DNA of 64,000 nucleotides. Origin: Dendrobium chrysotoxum. Its lineage: Eukaryota > Streptophyta > Magnoliopsida > Asparagales > Orchidaceae. Positions 47,901 to 60,487 of this stretch are shown one piece after another. How positions within the stretch are numbered: the stretch's first letter is position 1; every line of letters begins with the position of its first letter. The stretch spans positions 18,358,926 to 18,422,925 of the forward strand of contig CM034311.1 in assembly GCA_019925795.1 (NCBI GenBank), read 5' to 3'. The notes beneath the pieces are model-generated. The model saw nothing but the letters and a program-made list of their open reading frames with translations. It made no database searches and had not been told where the DNA came from. The position numbers and the translations under genes were made by a program.

Positions 47901-48431
47901 CTTCTGAACCTCTGGCCAGTATAATTTTCTGGAACAAACCGCCTATGAATTCTTATAAGTTGAATGTGGATGGGGCTCAAAACCATTCTATTGGTGGGTG
48001 TGGTGGTATTATCAGGGATGGTAATGGGTAGCCTGATTCGTGCCTTTGCTGGTCCTGTTCATATTAGTAACTTCTTCATGGCTGTCACCAAGGCTATCCT
48101 TTATGGTATTCAATTATGCAGCTCTTTTTGCTTAACTAATGTGCTTATTGAGGTTAACCCGAACTATGATTTTAACTTTCTGTATGCTGATAAAGCTACC
48201 TGCTATAATCCTAACCTTTTCTACCTTATTAGGGATATTAATCAGTTGTTGATGAATTTAAATTACACGTTTCATCATATTCATAGGGATGATAATGCTT
48301 GTGCCTCTTGGCTTGCTAACTGGGGGTGTTCTCTTGATAGCTTCACTGATATCTTGGGCTCTTCCATTCCGTTGCACCTTCGTGGCTTGATTAATCTGGA
48401 TGAACAGGGTATGCCTTATGTTGCTGTTTAG
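44880..48431 (+). pseudogene. LINE ORF2, RT to RNase H part (3' of insertion)
   Basis: Resumes as QRLDRVLFNEVW (44,880 on). A frameshift at about 45,165 leads into the long frame 45,209-46,855. That frame holds the RT domain: NSDSVAGPDGFTTMFF, NDFRPISLC, LKLDIAKAYD, LRQGDPISPALF and the catalytic FADD box (CFADDFIVF, about 46,360). A TGA at about 46,853 and a TAG at about 47,090 follow, then 47,159-48,031 with the zinc-binding zf-RVT region (FIWHLLHNFISTNDML, CQCC...H). A C-terminal RNase H-like domain follows (KLNVDGAQNHSIGGCGGIIR, shifted at about 48,028, then HIHRDDNACASWLAN). Four or more lesions make it non-functional. Confidence 0.88.
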
Positions 48432-49423
48432 GTATTTATGTTGTGTTGTGCTGTTCTGGATGGGCTTTTATCTGGTTTCTCTTGGTTTTTTGTGTCTGTT
48501 CTGGCTTTTACTAGTTTATTTACTCGGTTATGTTTCTCTAGGTCCCTCTTTTTTTTCTTTTTTTTTTAGGCTGCTTTGCTGGGTGATGTCTTTCCCTTAT
48601 TTTGTTTCGGTTTTGAGTTGGTTGACTGGCATCCCTTGTGGATTTCTGGATTTGGTTTCGAATATTGGTGCCTGTTTTTAGATGTTTATTCTTCTGTTCA
48701 GGTTAGCTTGTGTTGTGGTTTTGGTGGTGTTATTGTTGGTTGTTGGCATCTGGAGGGTTTTCCTATGTGGTTTGCTTCTGTGGCTTTCGTCTGAGTGTCC
48801 TCTTTTTTTCCTCTTGCCCTTGTTCCCGGTTTGCTTGCCTACTATGTGGAATCCTGTTAATCTTTACCCTGTTACTTTTGTGGGTTTGTTTGGTATTAAT
48901 TTTGTTCCCTGGACTATCATTAATCTGTTTGAGGCTGTTCTGTGGATTCTTCTCTCTACTGGTTGGTTGCCTACTTTGGGGTTTGTCTCCCTTACTACTT
49001 TATTTAGTAACATTTCCTTGTTTTGTTATCTTTGGAAGTATTGATTATATCCCCTTTATCATAATATTTTGTGGTGCTCGAGTGTTTTTATTTTGCAGAT
49101 TTGGAGAATGGATATTTCTCGGGGAATTTTATGCTGGCTGCCCCTTTTTTGGTGTTGGAAGAATGTGCTGACTGCTATCCCTTTTGTCTTCCTTTTTTGG
49201 GTGCTGTTTACTTGCAGCCCTAGATGTTATTAGGAAATTTTGTTAATCTTAGTATAAGGAACCACCGGCTCTTAGGTTTAATTTTGTCTTTTTTTGTAGC
49301 TCTTTTGAGCAGTAGCTGCGAGCTGACGGATCCTTTTAAGGACTTTGTAATAAATTTTCTGTAATAAATTTTCTGATTAACACGTAAGGCTCCACCGTCG
49401 GGTTTTCCTCAAAAAAAAAAAAA
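48432..49423 (+). other. LINE 3' UTR and poly(A) tail
   Basis: T-rich, non-coding and in the sense orientation of the LINE. It contains two TAATAAATTTTCTG repeats (about 49,349-49,376) and ends in an A14 tail at 49,411-49,424. ORFs here are Leu/Phe/Cys-rich artefacts of T-rich DNA. Confidence 0.7.
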
Positions 49424-49690
49424 AGTTGTGCGCGACAGTCTACTTGTGTGAAACGGGCAAATAACTATAGTATGACTCCACACCACCGAATCCATAATAT
49501 CTATACAAGCAGACAGAAGACGTTTATAAATTTCCAAAGTCCTGTGAACTTTTCAACAATAGCTCATATGCTTAAAGCAGCAAACAATTCACACTCACGA
49601 TGCCACGCCACCGAATCTGCAACATACATATAAGCGGACATAAGACATCTATAAGCTCTCAAACAAAGCGTCGCACACATTTAACGACGG
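49424..49690. mobile_element. Hairpin-repeat family, copy A continued
   Basis: After the LINE's target duplication the sequence carries two units of a CCACGCCACCGAATC...ATAAGCGGACAgAAGACGT motif (about 49,487-49,530 and 49,604-49,650). This motif corresponds to CCACGCCACCGGATCC...AAGCGGACAGAAGGCGT at 41,743 in copy B. It places the LINE within the older element. The terminal third of the family is not found here. Confidence 0.65.
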
Positions 49691-49859
49691 TCACCCGCAC
49701 AACTGATCAACGTCAAATATCTAAATGCTATCTAATGAATTTGGTGTGATTAAGTGCAAGCATTTCTTTCAGATTTGCCCTCTAATCAGATTTTATTTCA
49801 GCCTTTAGATTAAATCAAGGAAGGAGGGTAAGATGGTCTTTAGTCATCAAGAGAAATTT

Positions 49860-50150
49860 CCAGCTTATAAAGAAGGCTGCATAGGGGTTGTGTTCGGCGG
49901 CATCTTCATTCCATTCGATCAGCAACCCACAACAAACCCTTTCTCAAGAAACGAACGAACCACCCCTCTTTCTGACCGAAGCTCTCCCGTCTGATCATCC
50001 TCCATTCGATCGGATCATTCCTCTCGCGCACGAAGCTCCTTCCCTCTTCGATCTACAGCTCTCTCTCTCCTCCTCAAGAAATCAAGTAGGCATTCGAGTT
50101 CTCCATTCTTTGTAATACAGAGATTAGCATCATCATCATCTTCTCACCGC
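49860..50150 (+). promoter_or_regulatory. Promoter/leader-like segment of unknown transcript
   Basis: A TATA-like box (CTTATAAAGAAG, 49,866) is followed about 30 bp later by GC-richer, pyrimidine-rich DNA, resembling a 5' leader. A CACCGCAG|G acceptor-like or donor-like junction lies near 50,152. No ORF of known family follows. It may be an LTR promoter or a decayed gene start. Confidence 0.3.
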
Positions 50151-53100
50151 AGGCAGAGGTGCATGAGTGTGCGAGTTCAAGATTCTCTTTCTCTACCTAT
50201 TGTTATTGTATTTGATACTGTTTCGATCTTTGGTTTCTGTGGATGATTTTGAATTCCGGACTTGGCGATTCAAAACGAGCGGCGTTATGCTTGTATAAAA
50301 TTTTAGTAGATTGGATTTTGGATTCCCAATGCCGAATACATTCTTGTTTTGTTCCGAATCTTTTCTTTGGCCTTTTCTTTTGAAAAGTATTTGTTTATTT
50401 GGTAGGTTTTCCGTCATTGATTCTTTATTTTTAAATTTTATTTTATCGTATATGTTTTCTTCAATTAAGAAATTATAGTAATAAAGTAAAGCGAGGATTG
50501 TGAATTTGTGAAAGCATCATTGGCCACAACTTAGAATCACGTGAAGCATGTTAGAGCTCCTTAATTGTTTACAGATAGGAATGTGTTTTAGAATATGAAG
50601 ATCTCTTTTTACTAATTTTGTGTTTGGCAAATTGAGAAAGTAAAAATTTCTAATAGTTATGAAATTAACAAATATTTATTTGATGTTACAGAAAAGACTT
50701 GCGATTGAACTATCATATATTTTTGTTAAATATGCTTTAGAGGTGATACTGAAAATATGTTGAATTTAACAAGTAAAATAGTCATTTTCAATTTTGATTT
50801 ATTTTGATGGATGTTTGTTTAATGTTAAATATTAGTATTGATTTTTCTAGTCTATCCAACCAAGCAATGGAGTATAGTAAATTTTTTTAGTTTTTTTTTT
50901 TGAATGGCTGTGTGCAATTTCTTTTCTTGAATTCAATAAGTTTTTCTAGATTGATTTTTCATTTAGAGCTGAAATTGGCAAGGTTTTATTAGACTTACTT
51001 TTAATCTTGCTATGAATTTAAAGAACCAAATCCAGATTATATGTTTAATCTAATTAATAGAAACTTTAGATGGCCTCTTAGTATATCAACTGTGTTGTTC
51101 TGTTGGCGGATTCATGGGATTAAGCCGTATGCTGAAGTTTAAGTTCCATTTGGTTACATTTCTTGAAAATATGTGTTGAAATTCATTTCAATAAGATAAA
51201 AGAAAAGAGTTTATATTCTCTATGTTGTAATTATATTCCATTTGGATTATTCTTTCGAGTAAACAAGAATGCTGAAATACGTTCTTAATGTAATCAACTC
51301 TCTTTTGATGTGTTTTGTGAGGTACTACGGGAAATATTTGAACAATGAGTTGTGGGAGGCACCTGGACGAGGGACTTGGACAACGGGCAGGAGCATCAAC
51401 CGCTTCCATTTCTTCGAAATGGGGGTGCTAGGCTGTAGGCCGAAACACCATTGACTAGCTTTGGTGAGGTAAGATTCCTTAAAACTTAGAAGATCCTAGG
51501 CCCCATAAGCCCTTATGTTGTGCACCTCCCCTACCTTAGGTCTTTGTAGGATTAATATACACTATTAAACTTGACTTCAGGTAAACTTAAATAATAATCA
51601 ATTAATCATTAAACTCTCTTTAAAAATTAGAAACTCCAACAATCAATAATGATCCAGATAAAATGCATAAAAATACTTAACATTCATTAATTAACCTTAA
51701 TCAATACACATAATCATTAATAGATAAAATCAAACTTAATTCGAATTAAGATTTAGTTAATATATTAATTACCCCTTAATTGAATATTAATTGAATAAAT
51801 TCATTAAAAATGAAATAAAATTCAAATAAAAATAAATTAAAAATCAAAAAATTTTAAATACTAAAATTAAAAATTAAAAATTAAGTTTTAATTCATTTAA
51901 TAATCAAATTCATTCATAATTAATTACATATAATAAAAATAATTCAAAATACATTAAAAAATTGAATAAAATAAAATTTGAAGATTAACAATTCAAATCT
52001 AAATGAAAATTTTGAATAAAATTTAATTAATAATCCATTAATAATTAATAAAAATTAATTAAAAAAAGAAGAAGAAAAGAAAAGAATCAAATAAATGAAA
52101 TGAAATGATTAATTAAAAATCATACATAATTAAATAAAAAGAAAATTAAAAAAATTTAATAATTGATCTAAAATTTAATCAAACATTAAATCAATCATTT
52201 AAATCATTTAATCAACCCTTATTCTCCAACCAATTAAATTAACTTAACTTATTATTACTAGATAATCCGGGCCTACAAGGTTATTAACTTAGCCCTAAAG
52301 AATGTAAAATAAACTTCACGATCCTAGTGTAAACAAATGTAGTAACCACCAAAGATTTAAAAATATATTCTAAAATTGACATTAAAATATTAATATTTAA
52401 ATCTAAATTAAAATTTTCTCTTAACCTTCAACAAATCAGAACAAAAAGTAACTTTAACAAAATTATCATATATAGAACATATCTAGACCACACATCCTTC
52501 TACACACATTTATATTTATTTGTTAGGACACGAACTCTAGATTTAGGTTAGGTTGATATTTTACTTTCTGTTTCTAAAATATGGCAATACGTATGCAAAA
52601 TGTGTGTTGGATGATTTATTGATTATTGTGGTTGGATTTCTATGATGATTACTTTATTGCTTTCTCTGTGAATTGATGTGATGGACGATAGATTACCCAT
52701 TGATTATGTATGATCTATATGCTCACGAGATTTTCTGCAGACGACCATGCTTATGCAAAGCTATGAAAAGGGGGAAAATTTTAATAATGATTTAAATTAA
52801 TAAAATTTTTTGTAGGTGCTTCAGATGCTGAACACCCAAATTAATAAAAGTATGGCTAAGCTTATAAGTTGCTCAAAAATGAGTAAATGGTTGATTTGTG
52901 ATTTTTGTGATCATGATTTTCATATATAAATTGCTTACTAATGTGCATGAGTATAGAGTCTTTTTATTTTTTAAAAAAATGTACAAGAAAAGAAAAATCC
53001 ATTATAAGAATATTTTTTTTTTCATTTGGATATCCTATTGGAGGACGTGCCACGAGAAGATTGAAGGAACCTAATAGAAGAATAAGAGACGAAGACTAAA

Positions 53101-54050
53101 AAATGTCTCATTTTAAGACTTGCATCATTTCATAAGAGTAGAATCCAGGTTGTTGTCGGTGGAGTTTGGCCACTTTACTTTTCAGCAGACCCTAGGTTGT
53201 ATAATAAGTTGCACTTGCCATATGGACTTTGGACATTATTTTCTGGTTGATGGTTTGATTTGATTGTTTGTTTACATTAATTACGTAGTAAAATTACATG
53301 TTTTTAATAAGTTTTTTTCTTATATGAACATGTGCCTGAATTTTGCTATGCTCCTAGGAATAACAAGATTTTTCTACTCATAACTAAAAATAAATTTTAG
53401 AAATAAATAACATAGAAAGATAAACATTTTAAGAAAGTAAATCAGAGACCGTCTTGGGTCACATGCATATTAAAGTATTTCTTTTTTTCTTGTTTTAGAC
53501 ACTTTCCCGCCTGAGGGTAGAGTTCAGATAATTCGACTTATGAGGATGAGGTGTTGAACCTAGGAAAGTATAGTCTTCTAAAAAATTATTTTCTAAGCCA
53601 TTAAAAAAAATTAAGCATTCATGATTTGGATACTTCAACTAGCATGCACTATATTAGAAATAAACTAAAATCAAATTTTAATTGTACTAGTACTAGATGC
53701 ATAATACCCTTCATAAGTACAGGGCCACTTAGGATCTTCTCTAGACGTCGGCTCTAAATTCTGAAAACTTAAACAACAGCCTATCCATCTTTCATAAGAC
53801 TTGAAAGCATGAGTTTTATATGATTAGGTGGTTTAGTTGACTTTCTTTTTCAGGCAAGATGTAAGCCCAGATTGCACTACATTAGATAGGTTTGGGTCAC
53901 TACTTTGTAGTACCCAATTTAGTTCTAGGTTCTGAGGTAGCTTTTTAAATTTTAAGTCTTCACCCTCCGGGAATATAATCCAAAATTTTTAATAAAATGT
54001 TAACTCAAACATAAAAGATTTCTCTCTCTAAAATATTAAAATCCAACATA
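50151..54050. other. AT-rich intergenic DNA, nothing assigned
   Basis: Mostly low complexity; 51,590-52,210 is almost entirely A/T-rich AATTAA-type sequence. A short GC-richer patch at 51,340-51,460 has overlapping short ORFs on both strands without a domain I know. 53,030-53,240 vaguely resembles LTR/gag debris but is too short to assign. Confidence 0.4.
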
Positions 54051-54189
54051 GGATAGACTAGAGTACTTCTAGGTGGTCTCAGAATCTTAAAGTACTCCCT
54101 ACTCTTCCTCTTTCAGCCTCCAGAAAGAATTGCTCAATATTAATCCTATCTCCTTGAAAATTCCAAATTTTCTCATCCTCGCCTCAATC

Positions 54190-56012
54190 GTTGAAATTCA
54201 AGAAAATAATTGACACTATTTTAATTGAAAGTATTCTTGGGAGATTCATTTCTCATGGGATGTAATTAATCATAGGGGCTTGCTCTTATGGGGAACCTGT
54301 AACTTGAGATTAAAATAAAATCTATCTTATTTTCATAAGATAGAAAAAAATCTCTAGGAAAGTAGATTATTTTTTAAAACCTATTTTTATATTTGAATAT
54401 CTTTGTAGAATATCATTTTCACATTTTTAAGGTGATATGGTATGATCGTTATTGAATTTAATAGCAAAAAGGGAATATTTTCAAAACCTCACTTTTTCTT
54501 CCAAATATGATTTTAAAATGACATCTGTCTCTCAAAATACTATGTTATTCTTCTATCTATATTTGATTGCGAAAGTGAAAGATTTTTAATATCTTATTTT
54601 TGTATCTGAATCCATTGTAGAATATCGTTTCTACCTTATGAGATGGTATGCTATTCTCAATATCATATTTGATCATGAAAATAGGAATACCTCAAATCTA
54701 TATGGGCTTTCCAAAACTTTATTTTCCCACACTGATCCTCCTATGCGAGCATATAGGAGTCGATATGGCTCAAACTATAAGATGAATGTATGGTCACGGT
54801 GTTGACCGAGACATTTGTTTTAGTATGTTCATATTAGGCCTTTAAGGCTTATAAATAATAAAAATTCACTAATAAAAGTATATAGTCGATAATGAACCAG
54901 ATTCTCTATCACAGGTAGATAGAGTTGATAGGATTCAAACCCATAAGAGAAAATTGCTTATGAAAACCTCGATGATGGCCCTGTGGAATGTACATCTCAA
55001 TTAGAGGGGTTAATTCTAAATACTCTACACCATTAAATACCTTTAAATGCCTATGAAGATTCAAAACTCCAAAAATACCAAAATTTAAAATATTTAAAAT
55101 TGAAATTAATTATCAACCACTTAAAGTAAAACTCATCCATCCTCCGCAACGGTTTGCTAAGATGGTCAAATTCAAATATCACTTCAGCTCACAAAGAGCT
55201 AATGTATAGTCGAGAATATTACTAGGATTCATTCTCAAATAATCTCTTGCCAGCAAGGACGTGACACATATGCTCTAACCGGTGATTTTACCGCCAAATG
55301 GCATCGCATGTAAATAGTTATGATCGGGGCTCTTTGAATCGAGTAGTTTGTCGCCAAATGACGCCATTAAATTATAATCATGGCCAGAGCCTGTAAGCTC
55401 CCCAATGTCACTAAATTCTTGATATATGAATCAATAGGATATAATCAATAAGGCACAAAGCCCTCTATTAGATAAGGTGGATTTAAATATATCCCTTTAA
55501 ACAAATATTCATCTCAGGTTTATAAGGTACCCTAGGACGAAGCAACCCAAGGCTGTCGACAAGGATCCTTCTGTTAGGTTGGGTCAACTAAGTAGACTAG
55601 GGATTACAATGGCCCGAGATGACGAAACCATGGGATCTTGATCGGGTCCATCATAAATTCCTCTTCATTCGCTTTAAGTGTAGGATGGTGAAATTTTCAA
55701 TTTTAAATATCAATTCTCAAATACCAACTAATACTGCTACTATACACCAGATAACACGTATCTCTACGTATCTATTTGACGATTAGCCTTAATCAAAAGT
55801 TCTCTCTCATATCGGGAGGGGAAATTAACTACAGGGGCTTGTGCCTATAGGAATCCAGAACTCAGATCTTAAGTCCTCACAAAATGAGGGTAAAATCTCT
55901 GGGCGTGTCTTATTCAAACCCAATATGCTTTATGAAAATTTACCCTAGAATTTAATCCGTTAAAACTCCCCCAAAAGCTAGAAGGCCTGAGCGTGAATTT
56001 TTGGAGCCCACA
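54190..56012. mobile_element. Hairpin-repeat family, copy C (old, partial)
   Basis: From 54,737 it aligns with the 41,950-43,294 segment of copy B: the TGATCCTCCTATgCGagC block, the CATCCATCCTCCGCAACgG block, GACAAGGATCCTTCTGT, CCATGGGATCTTGATCGGGT, and the terminus TTTGGAGCCCACA at 56,012. A partial repeat of the GGGGCTTGC...TCTCTgGG block lies upstream at 54,245-54,360, and between them a roughly 100-bp AT-rich unit (GTAGAATATC...) repeats about three times. It is diverged throughout, so it is far older than the copies at 41.7-44.9 kb. It confirms GAGCCCACA as the family's right end. Confidence 0.75.
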
Positions 56013-56989
56013 ATGACACATCTCGATTTTAGAAAGACTTGCGAATTTAACATTGAGCCAGTAAGGAAAGAAGGTCACAAAAAGGAAACAATCATGCTGA
56101 GCAAGTAATTGACGATGTGATGTTAGCTAATATTAGATATAAAAAGGTGCTTCTTGATAGCCACAAAGGGGATAATAACAGCTACGAATGATGGCAAGGC
56201 AGGGCACATGGAGTAGCCACCATCCCTACAACAAACTTATGATGCCACACCTCAAATAATCTTTATCATCCAAGACAAACAAACCACTACACTGTAACCA
56301 TCTTTTGCTTCACTTAGTCTATATAAACTATATAACATTGTTAATTACAAGAAAATAATGAAAAAGGATTGCATTCTTGTCCATAAATTTCCTTTATGTT
56401 TTACTAACCTTAGCATTTAACATTAACTATCTTCATTTTTCTAAAGAATTTTCTAATACTTCAGTATGGTATTAAGGCTTTGTAAATAGCTACACCAATC
56501 TTCCAAAACAATGGCCTTTGCATGAGAAGTTCTAGCAATTGGCCTCTTCCATTCATTGCGAAGATGAGTTTTCTCGTATGATTTGTTTTCCCACCTCTGA
56601 TTTCTTCTATGGGTCTTCAATTCGTGACCAGCTCTCATCCCACAAGCCTTCAGGCCATGAGATAGTAAGTGTGAAATAAAACTTGTAAAAGAAGGCAAAA
56701 TTTTAAAGAGAAATGTTGAACATTCATAATAGAAATGCCATTATAAGACATGTCAATATGTGCAAAACCATCCTACTAGTAGGCCTTTTGCCTTGATATG
56801 AAGACACCAATGTCTGCTGCTTTCTTCTAGTGTAATACCCGCTGCTTTGTGATCTAGTTAATTGAAGTAATATAGTATGAACCCTCCTTTAACCTACTTT
56901 AGATATTGATTTGAAGCTCTAGAATGTCTAATTGACCTTAAAAAAGTGTGAGAAATGAAATGGGAAAGAGAGGAATGAAATGAGTTGGG

Positions 56990-57094
56990 TAGCGCCACCA
57001 CGTGCTCTGCTCTCTGGTTTCGTGAACCTAGGAGCATCTAGAATATCCGAGGGAGTGTTGTGGCACTAGAGAACAGCGCCCTCGGCACCAGATC

Positions 57095-57163
<69 letters not shown>

Positions 57164-57320
57164 TAATCCATATATCTCCCCTCCCTTCAGTTAAGTGTTG
57201 AAGAAGAGAGAAGGGAGAAAGAGGAAGGAGGAGAGAGATTTGGAGGTCGTAGCTCGGTATTCGTCCATCGGGCCAGCTAGAGAAATCGTTGTGCACGAGA
57301 TAGACTTCTAAACAGTTGTC
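56990..57320 (+). mobile_element. LTR-like segment with (TA)n core
   Basis: A GC-rich island (GTAGCGCCACCACGTGCTC, later AACAGCGCCCTCGGCACC) is followed by a roughly 60-bp (TA)n at 57,101-57,160 and a purine-rich leader (GAAGAGAGAAGGGAGAAAGAG). It has the same layout as 10.57-10.80 kb. Retrotransposon LTR origin is inferred; there is no partner and no coding region. Confidence 0.35.
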
Positions 57321-57459
57321 TCTTATTTCAATTCCAAAGATTTTATAATAAGATATGGATAAAAACATCTTTTTCTTGGGTTTTTATAGTGTTTTCATAG
57401 TGTAATTTTTTGTATAATGTAATATGCTTTAATTAGGTATTTTGACTATAAGAAGTTAG

Positions 57460-60050
57460 TTTTTTACCAGTTGATTTTTTTCTGTAATGATTTTTGTGCA
57501 TATTGAATACATGAGGCATTTTTGTTAGTTATGATAGTTCTATGAAATTCTTAAACATGGCCTTTTTTATATCCTCTAAAGCTTGATCAAGTGAGTTTTT
57601 TGCTGTGATAGCATCAATTATATGGAGAAAATTTTCTTGAGACATCTGATTCATACTCTAAGATTCCATAATCAAGACCCTCAGAATGTTCTTGGCTCAT
57701 CGAAGAAGGATTCTTATCTTGGACATTTTAGACTTACACAAGGTTTGTATTTCTCTTTATAAGAGTAGTAAGTGATAAGCATCAACTTCCAATTATTGTT
57801 ATTAACTTAAATAAAAACATACTGATAACATTTTCTTATGTTTGATTATTCAGATCATGGTATAAATAAATTAGAACAAGATCTTATTAAACTAGTAAAA
57901 TCAGTGCTTCAGTCACCTATAAGGTATGCATCTTTACTCGTTTTTTTGAGCCAAATGAATATAGTTGAACATTTTATGATGTGATTGTGATCAATGAGGA
58001 CAACTCTAGTTCTCCTAATGGTGCTATACTAGGTGGCCAAAAATTTGAGGTGATTATCTTTTTATTTCATATGTTTTATTTTTTATTCCTTATGAATTTT
58101 TTTAACAAATATACAATTCAATCAGGACATTAAAGTCAACCAATCTGATGCACTACATTTTGTTGTTATAAATGATATCAAGCATATTCAGGTTAACCAT
58201 CAAGATTTTATTATTTAGTTTTGTTGTTTTAGTTTAAATATAATTATTTAGTTTTAAAGATTATTCCACATTTTTGTAGATAATAAAGAATTGCGACCTT
58301 GACGAGTTGCGAGAGCTAGGTTCTGGAACCTTTGGAGCAGTGTATCATGGTAAATGGAGAGGACCATTTGTTGCCATAAAGAGGATCCATGATATATATT
58401 TTGCTGGAAAATCTTGGATACAAGAACAGGCGGTATGTCTTTCAAATGCAAAAAAAAAAAAGAATTTATATATTATTTTATTATCTCATTCTTGAAATTT
58501 TAACTATATATTCATGTCTTTCATATTCTTAGAGAGCTGATTTTTGGAACGAGATTTTCATGCTTGCTAATTTGCACCACCCAAATATTATAACATTTTA
58601 TGATATTGTTTGGGATGGCTCTCGGGGATCTTTTGTAGCCATCACTGAATACATGGTTGACAGTTCAGTACGAAGTGGAATTATAAACTCTAGCGAGTAT
58701 GTTCTTTATTTCAGCTTAATGCACCTAGCACTAAAAATTTCTCTTGTTTTGCACTCATATATTTTTCATAGTAATGGATAAATTATTTATTGAAATTAAG
58801 CAGGTTTCTTGATAAAAGGAAACGCCTATGAATTGCCATAGATGTGACTTTTGGGATGGAATATCTACACGATCAAAATACTATTCATTTTGATTTGAAA
58901 AGTGACAGCTAGCTTATTAACTTGAGGGATCCTCATCAATATGCAAGGTATTAATTCATTTTTAGTATTGTATCTATTTCAAGATTTATTATTTGTTATG
59001 GCGTTTTGTCAACAACTCATGAAAATCTTTATGTATATATGTGATGACTATTTTTTGTATTTTTTTGTAATTAGTTATAACTGTAACTTATTAATTGTAA
59101 AACTATATGTATAATGTGAGAATATCTTTTTTTAAAAGATCTATACCAAGAGATTAGGATAAAGAACCTAGTGAAGTTAATACCTTATGATTTTCTAAAA
59201 TTATGTATTGTTTCAAAAGATAATAATCTCTTTCCATTTATTGTTGTCATGTAAATTATAAGATAAAAATGAGAGTAAACTAACAAATTATTTGACTTTA
59301 TATGAATCAAGCAATGTAAGATACTTTATGGTCTAGAGCTTTCCAATTAAGATGTACACAGAGGTGTATAAAATCATACAAATAAATGTGCACAATTCTT
59401 ATGAGCTCTTGATGCTGACATTTACTTAGTTTGCCGACAAGTTAAGCTATTAGAATTATTTTATATTGGTTGAATATATTAATGGATAATTCTTTGTGGA
59501 CTAATTTATTTATAGGTTGGTGATCTTGGCAATCTTGGCCTTTCAAAAGTAAAGTATAGCACCTTAATATCATCTAGCAGTACATGAGGAACAATTTCTT
59601 GGATGACTCCTGAGCTTTTGAGTGGAAGAAGAGATTTGGTCTTCTAGAAGGTATACATAAACATTCAAATACACTAAAAATTTCAATAAATATTTATCTT
59701 GAAATCCTTATAATTTTTGTATCATGAACCCATATTGATGTGTTTTCTTTTGATATTGTGATGTGGGAGCTTTTTATGGGCCAAAAACCATATGTTTACA
59801 TACATTATGAAACAGTTATAGGTGTCACTCTCTCTCACATCATTTATTTGTTATACTAATATGATATATAATTAACAACCATTATTATTAATAGATGGGA
59901 TAGTAAGCAACACTTGCATCTAGTTCTAGAGTCTTGTGATTATGAGTGGAGAAGCTTGATGGAGAAGTATTGGTTAACAGAACCATCAAAAAGGCCCTGC
60001 TTCATTAAGATTGCTTAAAAAATGTGTTCCATTGTATTTTCTCATTTACA
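57460..60050 (+). pseudogene. PB1/Raf-like kinase pseudogene, copy 2
   Basis: Homologous to the intact kinase from exon 3 onward; the PB1 exon and exon 2 are absent. Exon equivalents are 57,592-57,744 (with about 80 extra bp), 57,850-57,922, 58,010-58,050, 58,126-58,191, 58,280-58,432 (P-loop and VAIK intact), 58,533-58,696, 58,804-58,948, 59,517-59,650, 59,733-59,820 and 59,895-60,018. In the catalytic loop, AGTGACAGCTAG replaces AGTGACAACTTG, so the Asn is lost and a stop follows at 58,910. The DFG region is duplicated and changed (GDLGNLGLSK). Stops also occur near 59,586 and 59,647. The acceptor before exon 11 is lost. The kinase is dead. Confidence 0.9.
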
Positions 60051-60129
60051 ACATAGCCAAACTTAACCATCTCAACAATTTTCTTAAAGATGACTTCTAC
60101 ACTACCAAATAGAAATTTGACATGCTTCT

Positions 60130-60250
60130 GAATTTTGTAAAAAGAAAGATTAAGAAATTAAAATATAATGGACATAGAAATATCTCATCTATAGCACGAG
60201 GATTTTTTATTCAACTTAAAAAAAAAATTTGTTTGATTTCAGGTACTCAA
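60130..60250 (+). pseudogene. ARP1-like intron 2/exon 3 fragment, copy 2
   Basis: Contains the conserved intron end (GGACATAGAAATATCTCATC...TTTGATTTCAG) and the first bases of exon 3 (GTACTC), after which homology breaks off at about 60,248. It lies about 80 bp after the kinase pseudogene, in the same order as at 29.8-30.0 kb. Confidence 0.8.
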
Positions 60251-60487
60251 CAATTTATTTAGGCCTTAATATATTACAAAGCATTAAAATATAAATAATT
60301 AGATATGTTATAATGAAACCTAAACTTTGTTAGACAGTCTTAGTAGCCAACATATCTTTTTTTTTATGTTGATTTCTCTATCGATCTTATTTATGACCAA
60401 TTCTAACAAGTATATAAACTAATAGTATAGAAAAGTAAACCTTAAACTGAGTACCACAACAAAACCGAGCAAGACTGTATAGGTAGA

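Larger units (their letters stand above)
34352..49423 (+). mobile_element. L1-type LINE, interrupted by an 8.2-kb insertion
   Basis: A plus-strand LINE with a 5' UTR, ORF1 (34,571-36,079), a broken ORF2 (36,092-36,645 and 44,880-48,431), a 3' UTR and a poly(A) tail (49,411-49,424). It is flanked by an imperfect 17-bp target duplication (34,335-34,351 and 49,424-49,440; 14 of 17). The insertion at 36,646-44,874 is foreign; without it the LINE is about 6.8 kb, a normal plant L1 length. ORF2 has several frameshifts and stops, so the element is dead. The LINE landed inside repeat copy A. Confidence 0.88.

Noticed and set aside
48400..49171. Plus-strand ORFs giving very hydrophobic Leu/Phe/Cys-rich proteins
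   Set aside because: They lie in the T-rich LINE 3' UTR and overlap in all three frames, so they are a composition artefact.
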